A stretch of 29,669 nt of DNA from a virus: IMG/VR virus record IMGVR_UViG_3300008448_000431, positions 1-29,669 of that record; one strand, given 5' to 3'. Shown here piece by piece: positions 1 to 9,885 of this stretch. Position numbers and translations under genes: made by a program. Each line of letters begins with the position of its first letter. Positions within the stretch are counted from its first letter, which is position 1. The notes under the pieces are model-generated. The model made no database searches. It was not told where the DNA came from and was given only the letters and a program-made list of their open reading frames with translations.

Positions 1-465
1 GGTAAATGTAGTCTGTGCAGCTGTTGAAGTAAACTGTTGTATGTTCCTTACAGCGTTTCCAGTACCAACGTTCACCCATTGCTGTAAAGCAGCATTGTAC
101 CTAAGTATTTGATTGTCCTGAAGGTTTGTGATTGTTACATCATCAAGGTCATTCAGAACAGAACCCATTGGGATGACTGAGTTCAATATAGTAGCATCGC
201 TATATATTGGGTTTAGTTGCCCATAATCATATATAACTAACTTATTAGCTAATCTCTCTACTACTTGGTCTAGCTTCGTTGTACCTACATGAAAGTCGTC
301 TGCATATTCTACAGCCTTCTTATATACATAGATAATATCTCTTTCAAAGTCAACATCTTCGCTATCCTCAGAGAACATGTTCTCATAAGCAATAGTACCA
401 AGTCTATACATGGTCTTGTCCGCCTTGAGAAGTGTCTCAGATATTTGTAATAAAGAATATCCCAT
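1..465 (-). CDS. Tail fibre / tail appendage protein, N-terminal part (cut by window edge)
   Basis: The reading frame opens with ATG at 465 and stays open for 155 codons to the window edge, so the C-terminus is missing. It starts 1 nt after the TAA of the 184-aa gene. Near residues 103-133 is the stretch LNDLDDVTITNLQDNQIL followed by RYNAALQQWVNV. This matches the linker ('DLxDVxIxNxxxxQxLxYN...WVN') that recurs in tail fibres and other receptor-binding appendages of many tailed phages. The first 100 residues are predicted mostly helical (LLQISETLLKADKTMYRLG) and could be the part that attaches to the tail. The fibre role is inferred from this linker and from the position after the tail and cargo genes. 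The receptor-binding end lies outside the window. Confidence 0.7.
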   Translation of the reverse strand, partial: MGYSLLQISETLLKADKTMYRLGTIAYENMFSEDSEDVDFERDIIYVYKKAVEYADDFHVGTTKLDQVVERLANKLVIYDYGQLNPIYSDATILNSVIPMGSVLNDLDDVTITNLQDNQILRYNAALQQWVNVGTGNAVRNIQQFTSTAAQTTFT

Positions 466-466
466 C

Positions 467-1021
467 TTAGTATCCTAATGTTAAGTTATCTACTATATAC
501 TTAGCTCTGTCCAAACAAGACTGAGAAGACTGAAAGTCTCCATCTATAGCCGCTTTTTTAGCAGATTCCTGCTCTATGAAAAGCCTCATAACATCCTTTA
601 CGTACTTATAATTCTTCTCAAGAGAATTATTTATAGCCATGTTATGCGCAAATGTGTAGAAACCACTTAATGTATAACAAACAAGTGGAGTGGCAGATGA
701 TTTAGTATACACACTTCCTGGCTGTGCAGCCGTAGGGGTATGTGTAAGCGTAATCAAAAATGAATAATCTTGGTCTATATAAGGCTTGTTGTACTGGTCT
801 AATCCACTAAAGGATATGCTATTCCCTGCTCCAAATGGCCATACATACTGATTGTATGTAGTTGAGCCTATTTTCAGGAAAGACCCGTCAGACTTCTGAA
901 TTGACAGCTTCCTGTTTGTAAATGTACCTGTTCCTTCTACGGTATAGTCGGAGGTGTCATTAACAGTAAAGGATGAGCAATCTGCGCCTTGGGTAACTGT
1001 AAATGCTGTTAAAAAAGGCAT
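467..1021 (-). CDS. Hypothetical tail-associated protein, 184 aa
   Basis: I do not recognise this family with certainty. The first ~105 residues are rich in Thr, Ser, Tyr and Gly with alternating polar/hydrophobic residues, suggesting a beta-sandwich. It begins MPFLTAFTVTQGADCSSFTV, a style I associate with adaptor or appendage proteins of Bacteroidota phages. The C-terminal ~65 residues look helical (SLEKNYKYVKDVMRLFIEQESAKKAAIDGD). It lies between the giant cargo gene and a tail-fibre-like gene, so a role in attaching or forming tail appendages is the best guess. The gene has its own upstream TATATTTG box 15 nt before the ATG and is followed after 1 nt by the fibre gene, so the two probably form one transcription unit. 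Confidence 0.65.
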   Translation of the reverse strand: MPFLTAFTVTQGADCSSFTVNDTSDYTVEGTGTFTNRKLSIQKSDGSFLKIGSTTYNQYVWPFGAGNSISFSGLDQYNKPYIDQDYSFLITLTHTPTAAQPGSVYTKSSATPLVCYTLSGFYTFAHNMAINNSLEKNYKYVKDVMRLFIEQESAKKAAIDGDFQSSQSCLDRAKYIVDNLTLGY

Positions 1022-1036
1022 ATTAAAATATTTCTA

Positions 1037-1044
1037 CAAATATA
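1037..1044 (-). promoter_or_regulatory. Promoter box TATATTTG before the tail-appendage genes
   Basis: The minus strand reads TATATTTG, a perfect match to the Bacteroidota -7 box TAnnTTTG, in the 35-nt gap between the 2286-aa gene and the 184-aa gene. It is 15 nt from the ATG. No -33 TTTG element is visible at the usual distance. The same eight bases recur before four other genes in this window. Confidence 0.55.
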
Positions 1045-1056
1045 CCCAAAAACAAC

Positions 1057-4000
1057 CTATTTCTTCCTCTCCCTCTCCTGATATCTTGATGATGAGAACT
1101 GTTGGTATATCTGGAATATGTTCTTCCCGTCAATCTTTGGATACGCTTCTCCCTTGCCCCATCTTGAGAACCTACTTAGCATTTCAGCATCTACCTGTCT
1201 TTTCATAACTTCTGCAGTAATTTGCTCATCGGATGCATCAGCCCTAAGCTCTCCTTTAGCGTCATACGCTATAGCAACAGCATACTCTGTAGGGGATATT
1301 ACTCCATTCATCAACATAAACTTAACCTCTTCGCTATTATATATATCCTTTCCGACATATCTATTGTTCATAATCCTAACTATATCATTACCCTTTTTGG
1401 TTGATATATTTTTAAGGATTTTAGCTGTTTCTGTTCCAAACATACTAGATGATGCATTTTCTATAGCATTTTGTTTCACTACATTATTTGCATGATTCTT
1501 TACGGTAGTAGAGAAATAGTTTATGAAGTCCTTATTTGTTTCTTTTTTATTCTTAACATATGCAGTAGCTTCATTAAGCTCCTGTTCACTGTATAGGTTA
1601 AGTGCTTTCTCCCTATCGTAAGATGCAAGGGTAGACCTTATATACATGTCAGCATCTACATCTATTTGATTTATTTTATGGTCTTTTATAACCTTTTGTG
1701 TAGAGTTTGCTGCTTTTGCAAATCCTTTAAAAGGAAGCATAAGAGACCACCTTTTTACCATTTCTGCATTGTACATAGCATTCCTTTGGTCAGGAATAAG
1801 TCCGCTATACATTTCTTCTACGTCCTTACCCATTCCATAAAGAGTCTCTATATCTTGCATAAAAGAACCAGCCATACCGCCATATTGGTTCATAAGGACT
1901 GGCTCAAAGTTATCATCATATATAGTTCCACTCAAATCCTTTCCCATTACCTTTTCTTCTTCGGATACCATTTTCTTATATGCGTCGTATCCAGCACCAG
2001 CTCCAAACTTGAACATCATTGCCACCGGTAATGGAGAACGTCCTGCTATTGCTTCAACAAAGTTTCCAATAGTTATCCTAGTAGCATCTCTTTTCATATT
2101 CTTTTTTTGCGCCTCTTCATCCTTGTGAAGTTTAACCCCAAGCGTTTCAAGACCCTTCTTAGCTATCTTATAGTTTGTATAGCCAAGACCATAAGCAACA
2201 GTTCCGTATGCACCAATATTAGCAAGATACATACCAAGTCCCAATGCAGCTTCTTTAGCATCATCTGATGATGTTTTTCCAGAGAATGAGTCTTGCAAAA
2301 TACCCAAATCAATTAACGCATTAACATTTTGATTATGAGAAAAAGATTGAAGCATTCTCATATATAGAGCATTAGACTCCCTAAATACCTTACCCTTCTT
2401 TGCTGAAGTTGATTCATTGTTTATGAATGAAAGGAATTGTTCTGCATGAGAGAGAGCCATAGGATCTAATCCATTCCTAAGTTCTGTTTCTAAATTAAAC
2501 TCTGAATAGTTTTTTATCTTACCCGAAACCTTAAGACCTTTTATGTACCCAACCAATAGCGACTGCATTGTAGTAGCTTGGTCTCCTAAATCTAGAGGTA
2601 GCCCGGCAACACCCTCAATCCAATCTATAGCATTTAAGCCTTTCCTAGTAAATACGTTATTATTTATGCTTTTAACTTTCTGTTGCAAAGCTTCTATACC
2701 TGCTGTAACCCTATTAGATTTAGAGGTTTGGCTATAGAATTCTTTTAGCATACCAGCCATCTTTGGATCTGTTATTCTCTTACCGGCTAATATGCTATAT
2801 GATATAGATAGTGGTTCTACGCCACCATGCAATAACATTAATGGTATTGATGGTGCATATTGCTTTACTGTTGCATCTACAGAATTTAACATTCTTCCCA
2901 TAAAGAACTTAGAAATCCTATTCCTCTGCGATTCCATTTCTTTAGTAAGAACGAATGGCTGACGCTCCATGTTTATAACATCAGATATCTGACTCCTAAA
3001 GTATCTCTTGTTGTCAATATACTCGGTTTCTTTTTGATTGTATTTACCTGATATAAACTCAATAAATTCTTTACTATTTATTGTTTTTCTAAGTGCTGCA
3101 ACAGGAGCTGTAGTGTATGTTGTGTTTGCTGATTCATGATATCTTCTTGGAACAGTGCTAAACACATCAAAATCATAATACAATAATGTTTCCTGACCGT
3201 TCTTATTTACTACATTAGTTAGGTTGTTTTGCCTAGCTCTGGTAGTAGATGATCTCATTACACTTATATGAGATGGTATCTTATTGTCTATAACACCTTC
3301 AACTAGCACTTCTGGAGCTTCTCCAAACAACCTTGGTGAAAGGGGTATATAGTTTTCATTACTCATGTCTATAGCTGTTCCAAAGTATTGCCTCATTGTG
3401 TTATCAAGATCCGGAGCAATATCTTTAAATGCAGACTTCATCATTCCTATAGCGTATGTCTCTCTATCATTTAGTCTAGAGTTTATTTCGGACATAGTAA
3501 CAGTATCATTTATTTCAATGTCTGTTATTACTCCATTCTCATCAGCAGTGAAACCTTTTATTACTCCAAGTTCTTGAAGGGCTGTCATTGTATTGTCTAT
3601 ATAATCCTTAACCCTTTTACCGTTTTGATAAGACTTCTCTGATAGGGTCTTGGTAGCATCTGCTATAGTCTGTATCTGCCTTCCCAAATCTTCAAACTGA
3701 GCAAGTGTACTAGCTATTCCTATTCTATAGCTATTCACAGATGTTAATGGACTAGACTTAAAAGTCAACTTAGATTTAACACCATTCACAACAGTCTCTA
3801 TACTATTCTTAGTAAATACATCAGATATGTTTTGAGCAAACTCTTTAGACATATTATTGACCATAAGATTCTGCTTCTCAAATGGAGCCCATATAACCTT
3901 TCTAATTGCAGCAGCTCCTTGAGCATTAGACGTAACTATCTTAAATAGATTAGATAGACCAAGGTCGGCATAAGCACCAACACCTCTTTCTATTCCGATA

Positions 4001-7000
4001 GCTCTTCCAATATTAGTAAACAGACCAGCCTTTTGATACTTAGCCATGTCCCTAATATTCGTCTTACCTTCTATAAGTTCTACTTTATTATTGTATGCCT
4101 CTATATCTGATACTATTTCACCCATTCTAGATGGAGCTTCACCATTTACAATGTCCTCTATAATGTTATTAAATAGCTGTATATTTCTATTTGATATTTT
4201 CTTAGCATCAATCCCGGCAATAAGTCTAGCGTCTTCTACAAGGTCTACGTCTAACTCCCCATTGTCAATAGCTTCTTTAAGCATCTCTTGACGAACATCG
4301 GTCATTTCCCTCATTACGTCAGCATCTGTATCATCCTCTAATGTCAAATCATATACTTCATCACTTACCTCTTTCTTAGGATCTATTAAACTTTCTACAA
4401 ACTCCTGTTTAGATACTGTAGGTTTTCCATTCTCATCCACAGCCACCTTCCCTTCACTAAGCAACTTATCATACTTAGCTTCGTAAGCAGCTCTCTTTGC
4501 TCCTCTTTTTTGAACCTGCATTGCTTCGTACTTATCTCTTTTGTCATTAACAAAGTCAATAAGTTTTAGTCTAGCACCTTCAGCATTTGGTATCTCTCCA
4601 CTAATAGACTTCCTATAGTCCTCCAATAAAGCTGAGTACTCATTTATTGCACTATCGGTATCTACCTCAACCATTTTTCCGTTAGCATCCACATCGTAAT
4701 CTCTTACCTTGGATGGAGCAATAAAGTCTACATCAGCTGTTGTTTTCTTAGTTGCTATGGTAGCAAATGCCTTATTGGTAGACGCTGATTTTATATCTCT
4801 AATCTGACCCCTTATCTCACCATACTTCCTAGCATTAACAGATAGTCTTTTAATCTCATTGATGTTCGCAGCAAACTCCTGTGCAGCTGTTTCTGTATCC
4901 ATCTTAGATGTAACAAACTTCTGTATTGCTCTTACTATTGCTTTAGGATTAACCCTTTCTCCTTTCTCATTAAATATAGCATTTGCTACAGCGTCAGCAG
5001 TCAACTTCAACCTTTCAGCTGTAGACTTAGCCTGTGTTGTAGCAGCAGTGTACATAGCCTTAAATACTTCCTTTGGATTAGTAAGTATTTTTTCTGCTCT
5101 AAATTCTGATACAGGTGTAGCTGCCTGTTTTTTAGGTCCAGGCATGAATGGAGCTTCTTTCTCGTTAACCACAGCATCAAGACCAATCATCTCAAATACG
5201 TCATCAGATATTTTAGATGTATCCATCTTCTTGTCCAACTCTGCCCTAAGCCTTTTACCCATCTCAGCCGGATCCCTGAACACCTCACTCTCTTTGTACT
5301 TCTCAAGAGCAAGTCTTTGAAGATTTGTGTAGTCCTCTGTTTTGATTCCAGCCATTTCTGACTCAGCAGCAACTCTACCTTTATCCTTATTTACCTTCTC
5401 TAGTTGTTCAATATTCTTTTGGAACTTAGCCTCATCAAAAGCATATCCACCTTTCTTCAAGGATTCAATCTGTTTTGATATCGCAGACGCTATAGCCTCT
5501 CCGGCTTCTACGCTAAGTGCGATAGCCTCTATAGATGCATTGTATATTCCTATTGGAAGTCCTGCTATGTTTGTTTGCATAGCACCCTTGTCTCCACCCG
5601 TTAGTGTAGATTGGTCAATCTTTAGTTTCCTAATCTTATCAGATAGAGATACAGATGGAGCATTTTCTTTTACTATTAGTGAATCTAACTTTGGATTTGG
5701 ATAAATAACTGCTTGACGTATTGAGCTACCACCCTTTCCATCTCCTTGAGTAGCTTTCATTCCATCTATACCAATACCTACCATCATCTCAGACCACAGA
5801 CCTTCTCTATCTGCCGGGTATTTTTCATTAACAGTTCTTCTTACGTCATTAAATGAGTAAGAGGGTTTTTCCTTAATAACTCGTTTAACAGTATCAATAT
5901 AATCCTTAGAAATCTCTTTTTTACCTAAACCAAAACTACTTTCCGGCAAATTATTATTCCATTCTAAAAGTCTTTCAATTAAATCACTTGGGACTTTAGC
6001 ATTTTCATCAATTAAGTTTAATGAAGATGCATCAATACTTGTTGTTTCTTTACCGTAATCCTTATACTTAGTATCTTCTGAAAAATAAAAACCTTTTCCA
6101 AGCTCACCTCTAGCTCCTCCTTTTATTTTTGATTCATCAAATTTCTCAATTTTAACGTCTCCTCCATGAGATAATATTAACTTCCCTTTTTCCTCCGTGA
6201 CTGGGATAGTGCTATCGCCAATATCTGTTTTAGGGGCCTCTGCTTGTTTGCCGGCTTGGACTTGTTCGACTTTACCAGTTCCCTGATATTCGCTGACACC
6301 GCCTTCTGCTGTGCCTTCTTTGACTTGCCCTGTGGTTTCTGTAGTGGCATTTTCTGTTGTTTTAGGTTGTAATTCTGTCTCAACGCTAAAGGGTTTGTCT
6401 GTAGTAGTCAACTCCCTTAGCCTTGCATTTATTTCGTCTATTTCAATTTGTTTTTGTTCTCTGAATACAGGATCAAGTTGATTGAACTCAGCTTCTAACT
6501 TTGTTCTCTTTTCTATCAATCCTGTAGCTATATTCTTCTTAACTCCATCTCCAAGGAAGTCAGGAGTCTTCTTAGCTGCCTCACTATACTTCTTCACCTC
6601 AGCCATTACAGCGTTCTTTGTACCTTTGTCGTATTGTCCTGCAGCTTCCATTTCTGCCACAAAATCTGCTGTCAATTTGCTATCGGAAGCAAGTAGTCCC
6701 TTGGCAAAAGATTTAGCACTTTTTGAAACCGATGCTATTGCTCCTGGAGAATGCATTAGCATTTTAATTGCTAAATCCATAGCCACCATATGTCCAGCAC
6801 CTTCTATTGCTCTTTCTTCTTTATTCTCTACATGTATTCCTTCTTGCTCTGATGCATTATCAACAACAGCTTGTCCTCCCCCTACTAATCCACCTAGCCC
6901 AACAGCAGACCTAAGATTCTCTCCAAAACCTTTGGCAAATACCTTTAATGCGTCCTTCTTAGGAGTTGCTGATAATATCCTTGATACTCTTTGTGTAGGC

Positions 7001-7917
7001 TGTACAGCACCAAGTAAAGCTTTAGGAGCTTGTCCTATAGCTCCCATTCCTGCAAAACCAACTTGAACTATGCTTTCTACGCCTGCTGCTTTGGCTGCAA
7101 CAGTTTTAGCCTTTTCATATGCTTCGTTAACAGGCATTCCTTGCTCTCTAGCAAGTAGGTAATTCTCTTCTAGAGCTGTTCCGTACTTGGATTTAACCAT
7201 GTCAGCACCAACAGTTCCTGCCATAAGCCCAGCACCCATTTGCGCCGCACCTGGTACTCCAAAAATAGTAGCTGCAGCTGTCGGTAAACCTATTACAGTA
7301 CTTGTTACTATAGGGTCAAATAGTCCGCCCATCATAGTACCAGCAGTGTTTTCAAATTTAGGTATGCCAGGCCTTAATGTTGATTTATATCTTTTATTCT
7401 CTAAGAACCTTCTATTAGTTTCATCATCAGAATCTATGTAAGTAGCACCGGATGCTACACTAGTTTGATATTGAGTTAGTGCTGTTTGTAGGGACTCCCA
7501 AAAAGGTTTCTGAGTTCCGTACATTGGCTTCCCTTCCTCATCCTTCTCAATAACCAATTTGTCTTTAGCAAAGTCTATCTGAGTCTTATAATTATTATAG
7601 AGAGAAGTTCCTTTAGCAGGAGCAGCATAACCATCCGCAGTAGCCATTTTCTCAATGGTGTTATCCATAGCTACAGCCTTTCTTTGGTCTATACCTTCAT
7701 ATTCAGCAGGAACTATAGTTTTAACAACAGCTGTTGATGACTGTATTGATGGCTTTATCTCCTTTGGAGCTTCAACTCTTTTACCAGTAACGCTAACTCC
7801 TTTAAGACTAGGAGCCTCAGCTTTTATAGTTGGTTTCTTTCCTGGAGTCAATAATTCTACTAGCCTAGCTCTTGGTATAGGCTTCTTATCGTCTGTGGTA
7901 TTTTTTGATAAAGACAT
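1057..7917 (-). CDS. Giant virion cargo / ejection protein (large polyvalent type) with ADP-ribosyltransferase-like domain, 2286 aa
   Basis: By size and position after the muzzle gene this is probably a crAss-like cargo protein, stored in the tail barrel and ejected into the host. The N-terminal ~190 residues are basic and look disordered. Residues ~192-245 and ~280-300 are Gly/Ala-rich and hydrophobic and could contact membrane. Residues ~505-578 form a Thr/Glu/Gly-rich linker. Residues ~579-745 resemble ADP-ribosyltransferase domains of polyvalent proteins: LSHGG with H584, then GELGKGFYFSED, then IRQAVIYPNP, where Q735 sits near the expected catalytic Glu. Residues ~765-820 (GLPIGIYNASIEAIALSVEAG) and the long helical C-terminal half recall other giant phage polyvalent proteins. 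No RNA polymerase DxDGD motif was seen. The TAACTTTG box 4 nt before ATG predicts a near-leaderless mRNA. The cargo role is a confident inference; enzymatic activity is not established. Confidence 0.8.
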   Translation of the reverse strand: MSLSKNTTDDKKPIPRARLVELLTPGKKPTIKAEAPSLKGVSVTGKRVEAPKEIKPSIQSSTAVVKTIVPAEYEGIDQRKAVAMDNTIEKMATADGYAAPAKGTSLYNNYKTQIDFAKDKLVIEKDEEGKPMYGTQKPFWESLQTALTQYQTSVASGATYIDSDDETNRRFLENKRYKSTLRPGIPKFENTAGTMMGGLFDPIVTSTVIGLPTAAATIFGVPGAAQMGAGLMAGTVGADMVKSKYGTALEENYLLAREQGMPVNEAYEKAKTVAAKAAGVESIVQVGFAGMGAIGQAPKALLGAVQPTQRVSRILSATPKKDALKVFAKGFGENLRSAVGLGGLVGGGQAVVDNASEQEGIHVENKEERAIEGAGHMVAMDLAIKMLMHSPGAIASVSKSAKSFAKGLLASDSKLTADFVAEMEAAGQYDKGTKNAVMAEVKKYSEAAKKTPDFLGDGVKKNIATGLIEKRTKLEAEFNQLDPVFREQKQIEIDEINARLRELTTTDKPFSVETELQPKTTENATTETTGQVKEGTAEGGVSEYQGTGKVEQVQAGKQAEAPKTDIGDSTIPVTEEKGKLILSHGGDVKIEKFDESKIKGGARGELGKGFYFSEDTKYKDYGKETTSIDASSLNLIDENAKVPSDLIERLLEWNNNLPESSFGLGKKEISKDYIDTVKRVIKEKPSYSFNDVRRTVNEKYPADREGLWSEMMVGIGIDGMKATQGDGKGGSSIRQAVIYPNPKLDSLIVKENAPSVSLSDKIRKLKIDQSTLTGGDKGAMQTNIAGLPIGIYNASIEAIALSVEAGEAIASAISKQIESLKKGGYAFDEAKFQKNIEQLEKVNKDKGRVAAESEMAGIKTEDYTNLQRLALEKYKESEVFRDPAEMGKRLRAELDKKMDTSKISDDVFEMIGLDAVVNEKEAPFMPGPKKQAATPVSEFRAEKILTNPKEVFKAMYTAATTQAKSTAERLKLTADAVANAIFNEKGERVNPKAIVRAIQKFVTSKMDTETAAQEFAANINEIKRLSVNARKYGEIRGQIRDIKSASTNKAFATIATKKTTADVDFIAPSKVRDYDVDANGKMVEVDTDSAINEYSALLEDYRKSISGEIPNAEGARLKLIDFVNDKRDKYEAMQVQKRGAKRAAYEAKYDKLLSEGKVAVDENGKPTVSKQEFVESLIDPKKEVSDEVYDLTLEDDTDADVMREMTDVRQEMLKEAIDNGELDVDLVEDARLIAGIDAKKISNRNIQLFNNIIEDIVNGEAPSRMGEIVSDIEAYNNKVELIEGKTNIRDMAKYQKAGLFTNIGRAIGIERGVGAYADLGLSNLFKIVTSNAQGAAAIRKVIWAPFEKQNLMVNNMSKEFAQNISDVFTKNSIETVVNGVKSKLTFKSSPLTSVNSYRIGIASTLAQFEDLGRQIQTIADATKTLSEKSYQNGKRVKDYIDNTMTALQELGVIKGFTADENGVITDIEINDTVTMSEINSRLNDRETYAIGMMKSAFKDIAPDLDNTMRQYFGTAIDMSNENYIPLSPRLFGEAPEVLVEGVIDNKIPSHISVMRSSTTRARQNNLTNVVNKNGQETLLYYDFDVFSTVPRRYHESANTTYTTAPVAALRKTINSKEFIEFISGKYNQKETEYIDNKRYFRSQISDVINMERQPFVLTKEMESQRNRISKFFMGRMLNSVDATVKQYAPSIPLMLLHGGVEPLSISYSILAGKRITDPKMAGMLKEFYSQTSKSNRVTAGIEALQQKVKSINNNVFTRKGLNAIDWIEGVAGLPLDLGDQATTMQSLLVGYIKGLKVSGKIKNYSEFNLETELRNGLDPMALSHAEQFLSFINNESTSAKKGKVFRESNALYMRMLQSFSHNQNVNALIDLGILQDSFSGKTSSDDAKEAALGLGMYLANIGAYGTVAYGLGYTNYKIAKKGLETLGVKLHKDEEAQKKNMKRDATRITIGNFVEAIAGRSPLPVAMMFKFGAGAGYDAYKKMVSEEEKVMGKDLSGTIYDDNFEPVLMNQYGGMAGSFMQDIETLYGMGKDVEEMYSGLIPDQRNAMYNAEMVKRWSLMLPFKGFAKAANSTQKVIKDHKINQIDVDADMYIRSTLASYDREKALNLYSEQELNEATAYVKNKKETNKDFINYFSTTVKNHANNVVKQNAIENASSSMFGTETAKILKNISTKKGNDIVRIMNNRYVGKDIYNSEEVKFMLMNGVISPTEYAVAIAYDAKGELRADASDEQITAEVMKRQVDAEMLSRFSRWGKGEAYPKIDGKNIFQIYQQFSSSRYQERERKK

Positions 7918-7921
7918 GCCC

Positions 7922-7929
7922 CAAAGTTA
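7922..7929 (-). promoter_or_regulatory. Promoter box TAACTTTG, 4 nt before the giant cargo gene
   Basis: The minus strand reads TAACTTTG, then GGGC, then the ATG at 7917. It fits TAnnTTTG and lies in the 31-nt gap after the 434-aa gene. If the box occupies about -11 to -4, transcription would begin at or next to the start codon. Confidence 0.55.
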
Positions 7930-7948
7930 AGATATATAGACGTATTTA

Positions 7949-9253
7949 TTACCCTCCTGCGTTAATCCTTAATGGGAACAGTAAGTTGATTAATTCTTGA
8001 GATTGAGTGAAAGTGCCTTCACCAGCCTTTAAAATAATTTCCTTACTCATAGGTAGTCCGTTTGCTTTGAATACATCCACTATAGTAGGAAGCCATTCGT
8101 CAGAATTAGTTATACCCGTATCTCTTGCAAGCTTAAATACGTTTAAAAGCTGTCCAAGTGTTTTGAGGGATGTGCCTGAGTTCTGTTCGCTTATTTCTTT
8201 TTTTAGCTTTTGAAGTTGTGCGTCCTGCAACTTTAATCCATTTGCCTTTTGGAACATGCCTATATAGTCATCTAGCTTATTCCAATCCTCAACCTCTACA
8301 TCTCCCATCCTTGCCTGATCTACATAATTAGCTGCAAACAGATGTTTTTCATTAACCAAGGACTTATCTTTTATTCCAAATATGTCCATAGTTCTCTTTA
8401 TCCTATTATTCGCCTCTTGCTGTGCCTGTGGGTTTGATGGGTCTTCAGCATTTTTGAATGTATCATTCTTCAATGCCTTCATGTAATTAATAGTATCATC
8501 ATCACTGCCAGCAGCAGATATAACAGAGTTCAATGTTGTGATAGGATCTATTCCAGCCTTTATTGTATTGATAGGAACATCTACAGTCATGCTTCTACCT
8601 TGAAAAGAAATGGTTCTTTTAGCTGTCTTCTGTTTACCTGTATTCGGATCAATAGCAGGTATAGGTCTACTAAGACTACTCTGTGAACTTATTGGAAGTA
8701 CACTTTTAATTGTATTTGAAAACTTCAGAATTTTATCAGGACCGTAATTCTCCTGCTTAAATTCAAAGTCTGTAGGTATCTTGCTAAGATCTCCATACTT
8801 TGACTTTAGCTCTCCGGTGCTCATTGAGCTTATGTCTGTATATACTTCTGTATACTTTTTAGTGTCAATCAACTTCGTAGGGTCCTTAAAGATTTTACCA
8901 ATACCAATCTGCATTTGTCCAAGACCTGTAGAATCTCCTACATATCCTAACATATCAGCTTTTGCTTCATCAGCTAAAACCTTTGCTGCAGTGAGGTCTC
9001 CACCCCTACCACCTCTTCTATTTAGTGCTTGATACCTCTTTTGAGCTTCGGCATACGCAGCAAACTTACCATCAAACTCAGCAACGTCCTGCTTTCTAAC
9101 CTTACCGTTATAGAGCTTCTGTTGGTCATCTATGGATTTATTCATAGATTCCTCATACTTCAGCCTAAGCTGTTCTTGCCTAAAAGCATTATCTTGTACA
9201 GCTTTAATTGCTCCGTCAATGTCTATCGGTGGTAGTTTATATTCGTATGCCAT
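7949..9253 (-). CDS. Putative virion cargo / internal protein, 434 aa
   Basis: This soluble, mostly helical protein of 434 aa has no signal peptide or transmembrane segment. The N-terminus (MAYEYKLPPIDIDGAIKAVQ, then a charged Gln/Lys/Glu-rich helix to about residue 90) looks like a coiled coil; the middle is mixed, and residues 330-430 are again helical. I recognise no catalytic motif. It sits between the 205-aa Gly/Ala-rich protein and the 2286-aa protein, downstream of the muzzle gene. In crAss-like phages and podoviruses this interval encodes proteins kept inside the particle and ejected with the DNA. The 12-nt gap from the upstream gene has no promoter box, so it is probably co-transcribed with the tail genes. 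The cargo role is inferred from synteny and size only. Confidence 0.6.
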   Translation of the reverse strand: MAYEYKLPPIDIDGAIKAVQDNAFRQEQLRLKYEESMNKSIDDQQKLYNGKVRKQDVAEFDGKFAAYAEAQKRYQALNRRGGRGGDLTAAKVLADEAKADMLGYVGDSTGLGQMQIGIGKIFKDPTKLIDTKKYTEVYTDISSMSTGELKSKYGDLSKIPTDFEFKQENYGPDKILKFSNTIKSVLPISSQSSLSRPIPAIDPNTGKQKTAKRTISFQGRSMTVDVPINTIKAGIDPITTLNSVISAAGSDDDTINYMKALKNDTFKNAEDPSNPQAQQEANNRIKRTMDIFGIKDKSLVNEKHLFAANYVDQARMGDVEVEDWNKLDDYIGMFQKANGLKLQDAQLQKLKKEISEQNSGTSLKTLGQLLNVFKLARDTGITNSDEWLPTIVDVFKANGLPMSKEIILKAGEGTFTQSQELINLLFPLRINAGG

Positions 9254-9265
9254 TTGATTGTTTTA

Positions 9266-9883
9266 TTATTCTCCGCTTCCTTTCTTTTTTACAAATCCGC
9301 TAAGTGCTTCAGAACCTCCTCCAGTAAGAGCAGCGGCTCCTACCCTCATTGCTCCTTTGGCTAAATTAGACATCTGTGCATTTAAGGCTTGTTTCTTACC
9401 CATATAATAATTAAATAAGCCTTCTTGCTTATATTTCTGAAGCCCCATCTTTTGCTGTCCTAGTCCGATTGAAGAAGACATAGCTTGTTGCCTATTCCTA
9501 TCTCTTGCTTCTTGTTCTAAGTTTGCCAACTTAAGTCCAGCAGTATTAGCGGCATCCATAATAGAACCAACACCAGCTAAAGCTGCACGTCTTCCTCCTA
9601 GCTGAGAAAATGCAGCACTCTGTGCTCTGTCAGACTGCTGTTTGAATAGTCCAAGTGCAGAAGAAGATAGACCTTGATTCTTCATCATCTGAGCCTCTTG
9701 GTTAGCCTGAGTTATCTCAGGAGCAACTTCTTGTCTTTCTAATGCAGAAACCTGCTGCTTTATACCAGTATTTGCCTCTTTATATTTTTTTACTATACTC
9801 CTACCCAAAAGGCCTAAACCTCCGGAACCTAGAACTAGAGATGCTTTACCAAGATTTGTGTCAAAGAATTTCTTACCTGCCAT
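9266..9883 (-). CDS. Putative internal virion / ejection protein, Gly-Ala-rich, 205 aa
   Basis: The N-terminus carries a Gly/Leu-rich apolar stretch (LGKASLVLGSGGLGLLGRSI, residues ~11-30). A long Gln/Ala-rich amphipathic helix region follows (residues ~40-165, with heptad-like EAQMMKNQGLSSSALGLF). The C-terminus is Ala/Gly-rich and ends basic (KKKGSGE). This composition resembles podovirus ejection proteins such as T7 gp14 or P22 gp7, small proteins that leave the particle and associate with the host envelope. It starts 2 nt after the muzzle gene and precedes two larger cargo candidates, so it belongs to the same operon. The resemblance is one of character and position, not a recognised family. 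Confidence 0.55.
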   Translation of the reverse strand: MAGKKFFDTNLGKASLVLGSGGLGLLGRSIVKKYKEANTGIKQQVSALERQEVAPEITQANQEAQMMKNQGLSSSALGLFKQQSDRAQSAAFSQLGGRRAALAGVGSIMDAANTAGLKLANLEQEARDRNRQQAMSSSIGLGQQKMGLQKYKQEGLFNYYMGKKQALNAQMSNLAKGAMRVGAAALTGGGSEALSGFVKKKGSGE

Positions 9884-9885
9884 GA

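Noticed and set aside
1057-7917. The giant protein as the crAss-like virion RNA polymerase
   Set aside because: I looked for the DxDGD-type catalytic motif of those polymerases and found none; the polymerase is probably encoded outside this window.
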